Part shown: positions 61,372 through 64,000 of the stretch, piece after piece | Layout of the letters: the number at the start of each line of letters is the position of its first letter | How positions within the stretch are numbered: the stretch's first letter is position 1 | Assembly (NCBI GenBank): GCA_001657395.1 | Contig: LYSY01000002.1 | Span: forward strand, 124,001 to 188,000 | Length of the DNA: 64,000 bases | Direction of reading: 5' to 3' | Origin: Rhodospirillales bacterium BBD 1991-14 | Lineage (GTDB): Bacteria > Pseudomonadota > Alphaproteobacteria > Kiloniellales > Kiloniellaceae | Program-made: the position numbers and the translations under genes | Notes under the pieces: model-generated | What the model saw: only the letters and a program-made list of their open reading frames with translations | What the model was told of the DNA's origin: nothing | Database searches by the model: none

Positions 61372-62838
61372 CTAGACCGCCGTGTTCAGCAACACCGTGA
61401 TGTCGTCGTCGATGGAGACCTGAACACCGGCATCGTTGACATAGGTGCTGAAACCAGCGACCGAGCCCTGCAGCCCCCAGGTCCCGCCGGCACCGCTGTT
61501 GAGGGCCACCATGTCGCCAACATCGCCGGCAATCTCCAGCACGCCGTCGCCGACCATGGAGAGAATGTCGCCGGCATCCAGCGCAATCGCGTCGTCACCG
61601 GCGGCGTCGGTCATCTCGATGCGTTCGAAGCCCGACCAGACGTCGGTGAGGGCGGAGAAGTCGATGACACCGTCGAGCGATCCGTCCTCGCGGTCGTTGG
61701 CCGGCAGCAGGTCGACGAGCAGGGTGTCGACACCGGCGCCGCCGTCGACGGTTCCTCCGGCCCCGGCGTTGTGATCTTCGGCATCGAAGACCACGCGGTC
61801 GCTTCCCGCGCCGCCGTCGATCTGGTCGACCCCGGCGCCGCCGTCGATCAGGTCCTGGCCGCCGCCGCCGTAGACGCTGTCGGCCCCGTCACCGCCGAAG
61901 AGGGCATCGTCGCCGCCATTCTCTTCGCTGCCGTTGGCATCGCCGAACATCAGATCGTCGCCCGCACCACCGAGCAGCGTGTCGTCGCCGCCGTTTTCGG
62001 AAGTGGCCGCCCCGGCCCCCAGGACCAGGCCGTCGCCGGCGAGGGTGTCGTTGCCCTCACCACCGTCGATGAGGTCGTTGCCGCCGTCGTACGACACGGC
62101 ACTGGCGCCCTGCAGGGCCAAGACATCACCGGCGACGAGATCATCGCCGATGCCGCCCCTAAGAGTGTCGTTGCCGCCCGCGACCGCCAAGGCCCAACCA
62201 CCGGCCTCTTCGCCCATGGCCAGCACGTCGCCGGACAGCGTGTCCGCGCCGCCGCCGCCGATTATGGTGTCAAAGCCCCCATTGTAGGACGTCGCGTGGG
62301 GGCCGTAGCGGCTCAGCGCCTCGCCTGCGATGGCATCGCCGTCAGCGGCGCCTCTGATGGAGTCGTGTCCCCCGCCGTCGACAAAGGCATGACCGTAGAC
62401 GCCCAGGGCATCGCCGGCCGCGATCGTTATGCCGGTGCCACCCAGAATGGTGTCGTTCCCGCCGTTCGTGACATCTGCGGCGCCGACCCCGGCCCCGTCG
62501 CCTGAGATCCAGTCCATTCCGGCAAAGCCGTAGATGGTGTTATCGATACCGTCGTTCATCACGACATCGCCGAAGACCGTATCTTCGCCGAGAAAGTTGT
62601 CGAACTGGTCGCCCCAGATGAGGGCCATCGCCTGTTGGACAGGCGGGTTCTGGAGGATGTCGAGGTCGGGCTGCGGCGCGTCGGCGAGCGGTGGAACGAT
62701 GATCGTGGCCTGAGCAACAGTCTCAGGTTTGTCAGGGAGATCAGGCAGAACCACAAGAGAGCTGCTGCCGGGCAAGGCTACTGCATCATCCTCAAGCCAT
62801 GGAAAGAGGATGTCCGGGTAGATATAGACATCTGTCAT
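61372..62838 (-). CDS. Secreted RTX calcium-binding protein, copy 1
   Basis: A 488-residue acidic protein without a Sec signal, as expected of type I secreted proteins. After a 65-residue N-terminal region (PDILFPWLEDDAVALPG) come about ten RTX-type nonapeptides, such as GGNDTLRGGIGDDLVAGD, GGEGNDTLAGDG and GGAGDDLMFGD, which bind Ca2+. The C-terminal domain (VWSGFERIEMTDAAGDDAI) ends TVLLNTAV, a possible secretion signal. AGGAA lies upstream of the ATG. No HlyB/HlyD genes are in the window. Confidence 0.9.
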   Translation of the reverse strand: MTDVYIYPDILFPWLEDDAVALPGSSSLVVLPDLPDKPETVAQATIIVPPLADAPQPDLDILQNPPVQQAMALIWGDQFDNFLGEDTVFGDVVMNDGIDNTIYGFAGMDWISGDGAGVGAADVTNGGNDTILGGTGITIAAGDALGVYGHAFVDGGGHDSIRGAADGDAIAGEALSRYGPHATSYNGGFDTIIGGGGADTLSGDVLAMGEEAGGWALAVAGGNDTLRGGIGDDLVAGDVLALQGASAVSYDGGNDLIDGGEGNDTLAGDGLVLGAGAATSENGGDDTLLGGAGDDLMFGDANGSEENGGDDALFGGDGADSVYGGGGQDLIDGGAGVDQIDGGAGSDRVVFDAEDHNAGAGGTVDGGAGVDTLLVDLLPANDREDGSLDGVIDFSALTDVWSGFERIEMTDAAGDDAIALDAGDILSMVGDGVLEIAGDVGDMVALNSGAGGTWGLQGSVAGFSTYVNDAGVQVSIDDDITVLLNTAV

Positions 62839-63122
62839 GCATCGGTTCCTGGGTTGACCAGCAAAGCCAGGGTGCTTTGCTGGGGCGCCTATCCCGGTCG
62901 GCGACTTTGGTAGTCCACCCCTGGAACCTCAGGTTGGATAAACCCTTCCTGCCTCGACATCAAGGGAACAGCAAGTCCGCTGCCATTTCTTTCGTGGTAG
63001 TGGCTCGGCCTCCGCAGGCTTTGTCGACACGTCGTCCCTTACGCCCAGCCCACACAGGACACAGATGACCCCGGCCCCGAAGCAGAAACTCCGGGGCCGG
63101 ACCGTCGGCGCGCTAAAGCAAT
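62839..63122. other. Spacer between RTX genes
   Basis: Almost 285 bases with no gene. CCGGCCCCG and CGGGGCCGG (63071-63100) form a 9-bp hairpin that may end the downstream-edge RTX transcript, though no T-tract follows. The rest contains the upstream region of the copy-1 RTX gene. Confidence 0.5.
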
Positions 63123-64000
63123 CTACACAACGGTGTTCAGCATCACGGTGAGTTCGTTTTCGACGAGAAGCTGTACACCGCCGCCGTTCACATAGGTCGT
63201 GTAGGCGGCACCGACGTTCTGCACGTCCCAGTCGCCGGCCACACCGCTCTGCAGATAAACGCTGTCCCCGATGTCGCCTTGGATCTCCAGGACCGCACCA
63301 TCGCCCATGTCGAGGATGTCGGCGGCATCGAGGGCCAGGGCATCGCCACCCGCCCCATCGGTCATGCTGATCCGCTCGAAGCCTGACCAGGCGTTGTTCA
63401 AAGCAGACAGGTCGACGATCCCGTCGAGCGTCCCATCCGCACCGTCGTTGGCATTGTTCAGATCGACAAGGAGCGTGTCGAAGTCGCTGCCGCCGTCGAC
63501 GGCATCTGCGCCGCCAAGGTGGTCGTCGGCATCGAAGACGATATGATCCGCACCACCGTCACCAATGATGCGGTCGATTCCCGCGCCGCCATCGAGAATA
63601 TCCGTCTCGACTCCGCCCTCCAGGGTATCGTCGCCGTCGCCGCCGAAGAGCTGCTCGTTGGCGCCGGCGCCGGCGGCCAGGAAGTCGTTGCCGCCGCCGC
63701 CGAACAGCGTGTCGGTCCCGAAACCGCCGATGATGGAGTCATCACCACCATTCGCGTCAGTCCCGTTCGAGTCGCCATAGATCAAGTCGTTGCCCGAACC
63801 GCCCCACAGCGTATCGTTGCCGCCATCGGTCGAAGCAGCGGATCCGCCGGTTCCGGCATAGGCATCCCCTGCAATGGTATCGTTGCCCCAACCGCCGTAA
63901 ATGAAGTCGTCACCGCCGTTCTCGGAAACCGCGTTGTCGCCATCCAATGCAAGCGCTTCCCCGGACAGCAGGTCGTCGTCTTCACCACCGTCGATGAAAT
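63123..64000 (-). CDS. Secreted RTX calcium-binding protein, copy 2 (N-terminus outside window)
   Basis: The frame stays open to the right edge, so at least 292 C-terminal residues are present. RTX units such as GGWGNDTIAGDAY, GGSGNDLIYGDS and GGDGDDTLEGG are visible. The C-terminal domain (AWSGFERISMTDGAGGDALA, ending LTVMLNTVV) is closely related to that of copy 1, so the two are tandem paralogs. Internal starts near 63947 and 63988 are not the real start. Transcription reads toward copy 1. Confidence 0.88.
   Translation of the reverse strand, partial: FIDGGEDDDLLSGEALALDGDNAVSENGGDDFIYGGWGNDTIAGDAYAGTGGSAASTDGGNDTLWGGSGNDLIYGDSNGTDANGGDDSIIGGFGTDTLFGGGGNDFLAAGAGANEQLFGGDGDDTLEGGVETDILDGGAGIDRIIGDGGADHIVFDADDHLGGADAVDGGSDFDTLLVDLNNANDGADGTLDGIVDLSALNNAWSGFERISMTDGAGGDALALDAADILDMGDGAVLEIQGDIGDSVYLQSGVAGDWDVQNVGAAYTTYVNGGGVQLLVENELTVMLNTVV

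Noticed and set aside
61400-62560. Regular short repeats that resemble a CRISPR array
   Set aside because: The periodicity is codon-level and encodes RTX nonapeptides; there are no fixed direct repeats with unrelated spacers.

Overview
The window reads as chromosome of a GC-rich alphaproteobacterium, most likely Rhodospirillales-like. The basis is gene content: CarD next to a 7Fe ferredoxin and a second RpoH-type sigma factor, a SUV3-type helicase next to an S4 protein, TAXI-TRAP transport, and dispersed palindromic intergenic repeats. This placement is inference; no rRNA is present. One tRNA gene (Arg, anticodon CCT) lies at 51135-51211. I see no integrase, transposase, phage gene, plasmid replication gene or CRISPR array.

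Layout. 1-13479: 3' end of aconitase, a cytochrome P450, a degraded second copy of the aconitase 3' end, an inositol-monophosphatase-family enzyme, an HU-like protein, a LysR regulator divergent from an exported beta-propeller protein, a YHS protein, an AraC regulator, a transglutaminase-like protein, a DUF1223 protein and HtpG. 13656-17573: Pcm, SUV3-like helicase and S4 protein. 17682-42000 looks accessory. It holds a Cys-rich exported protein, a GST, a LysR regulator divergent from a TAXI-TRAP importer, a hydrolase, and a PLP-enzyme cluster (racemase-fold protein, group II decarboxylase, aminotransferase) divergent from a MocR regulator. It continues with a VOC protein, a Tat-exported amidohydrolase, DUF523, a ynbA-ynbC-acyltransferase-ynbB phospholipid operon, a nucleotidyltransferase, three tandem exported paralogs, a Dabb protein, a PuuB-like oxidase, DUF938 and TerB.

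42061-49650 is core-like again: FdxA, CarD, a degenerate phosphatase-fold protein, RpoH2, then on the other strand an adenylate/guanylate cyclase, an M48 lipoprotein protease and an exported nuclease-fold protein. 49916-61294 holds housekeeping and repair functions: proline iminopeptidase, tRNA-Arg, DUF423, a histidine phosphatase, an SDR, a pterin dehydratase, a zincin, a Rieske protein divergent from an Fe-S-type regulator, a uracil-DNA-glycosylase-family protein with a sirtuin, and an LMW phosphatase overlapping a fructosamine-kinase-family protein. The last is a likely protein-deglycation pair. The window ends with two tandem secreted RTX (Ca-binding) proteins, the second running off the edge.

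The strongest candidates for undescribed biology are: (1) the ynb-type lipid operon, which carries an extra acyltransferase and sits behind two near-identical 13-bp palindromes; (2) the importer/hydrolase/PLP-enzyme/MocR region, whose racemase-fold member lacks both catalytic cysteines; (3) a phosphatase-fold protein with its metal ligands replaced, between carD and rpoH2; and (4) the tandem family of small exported proteins with a duplicated leader.
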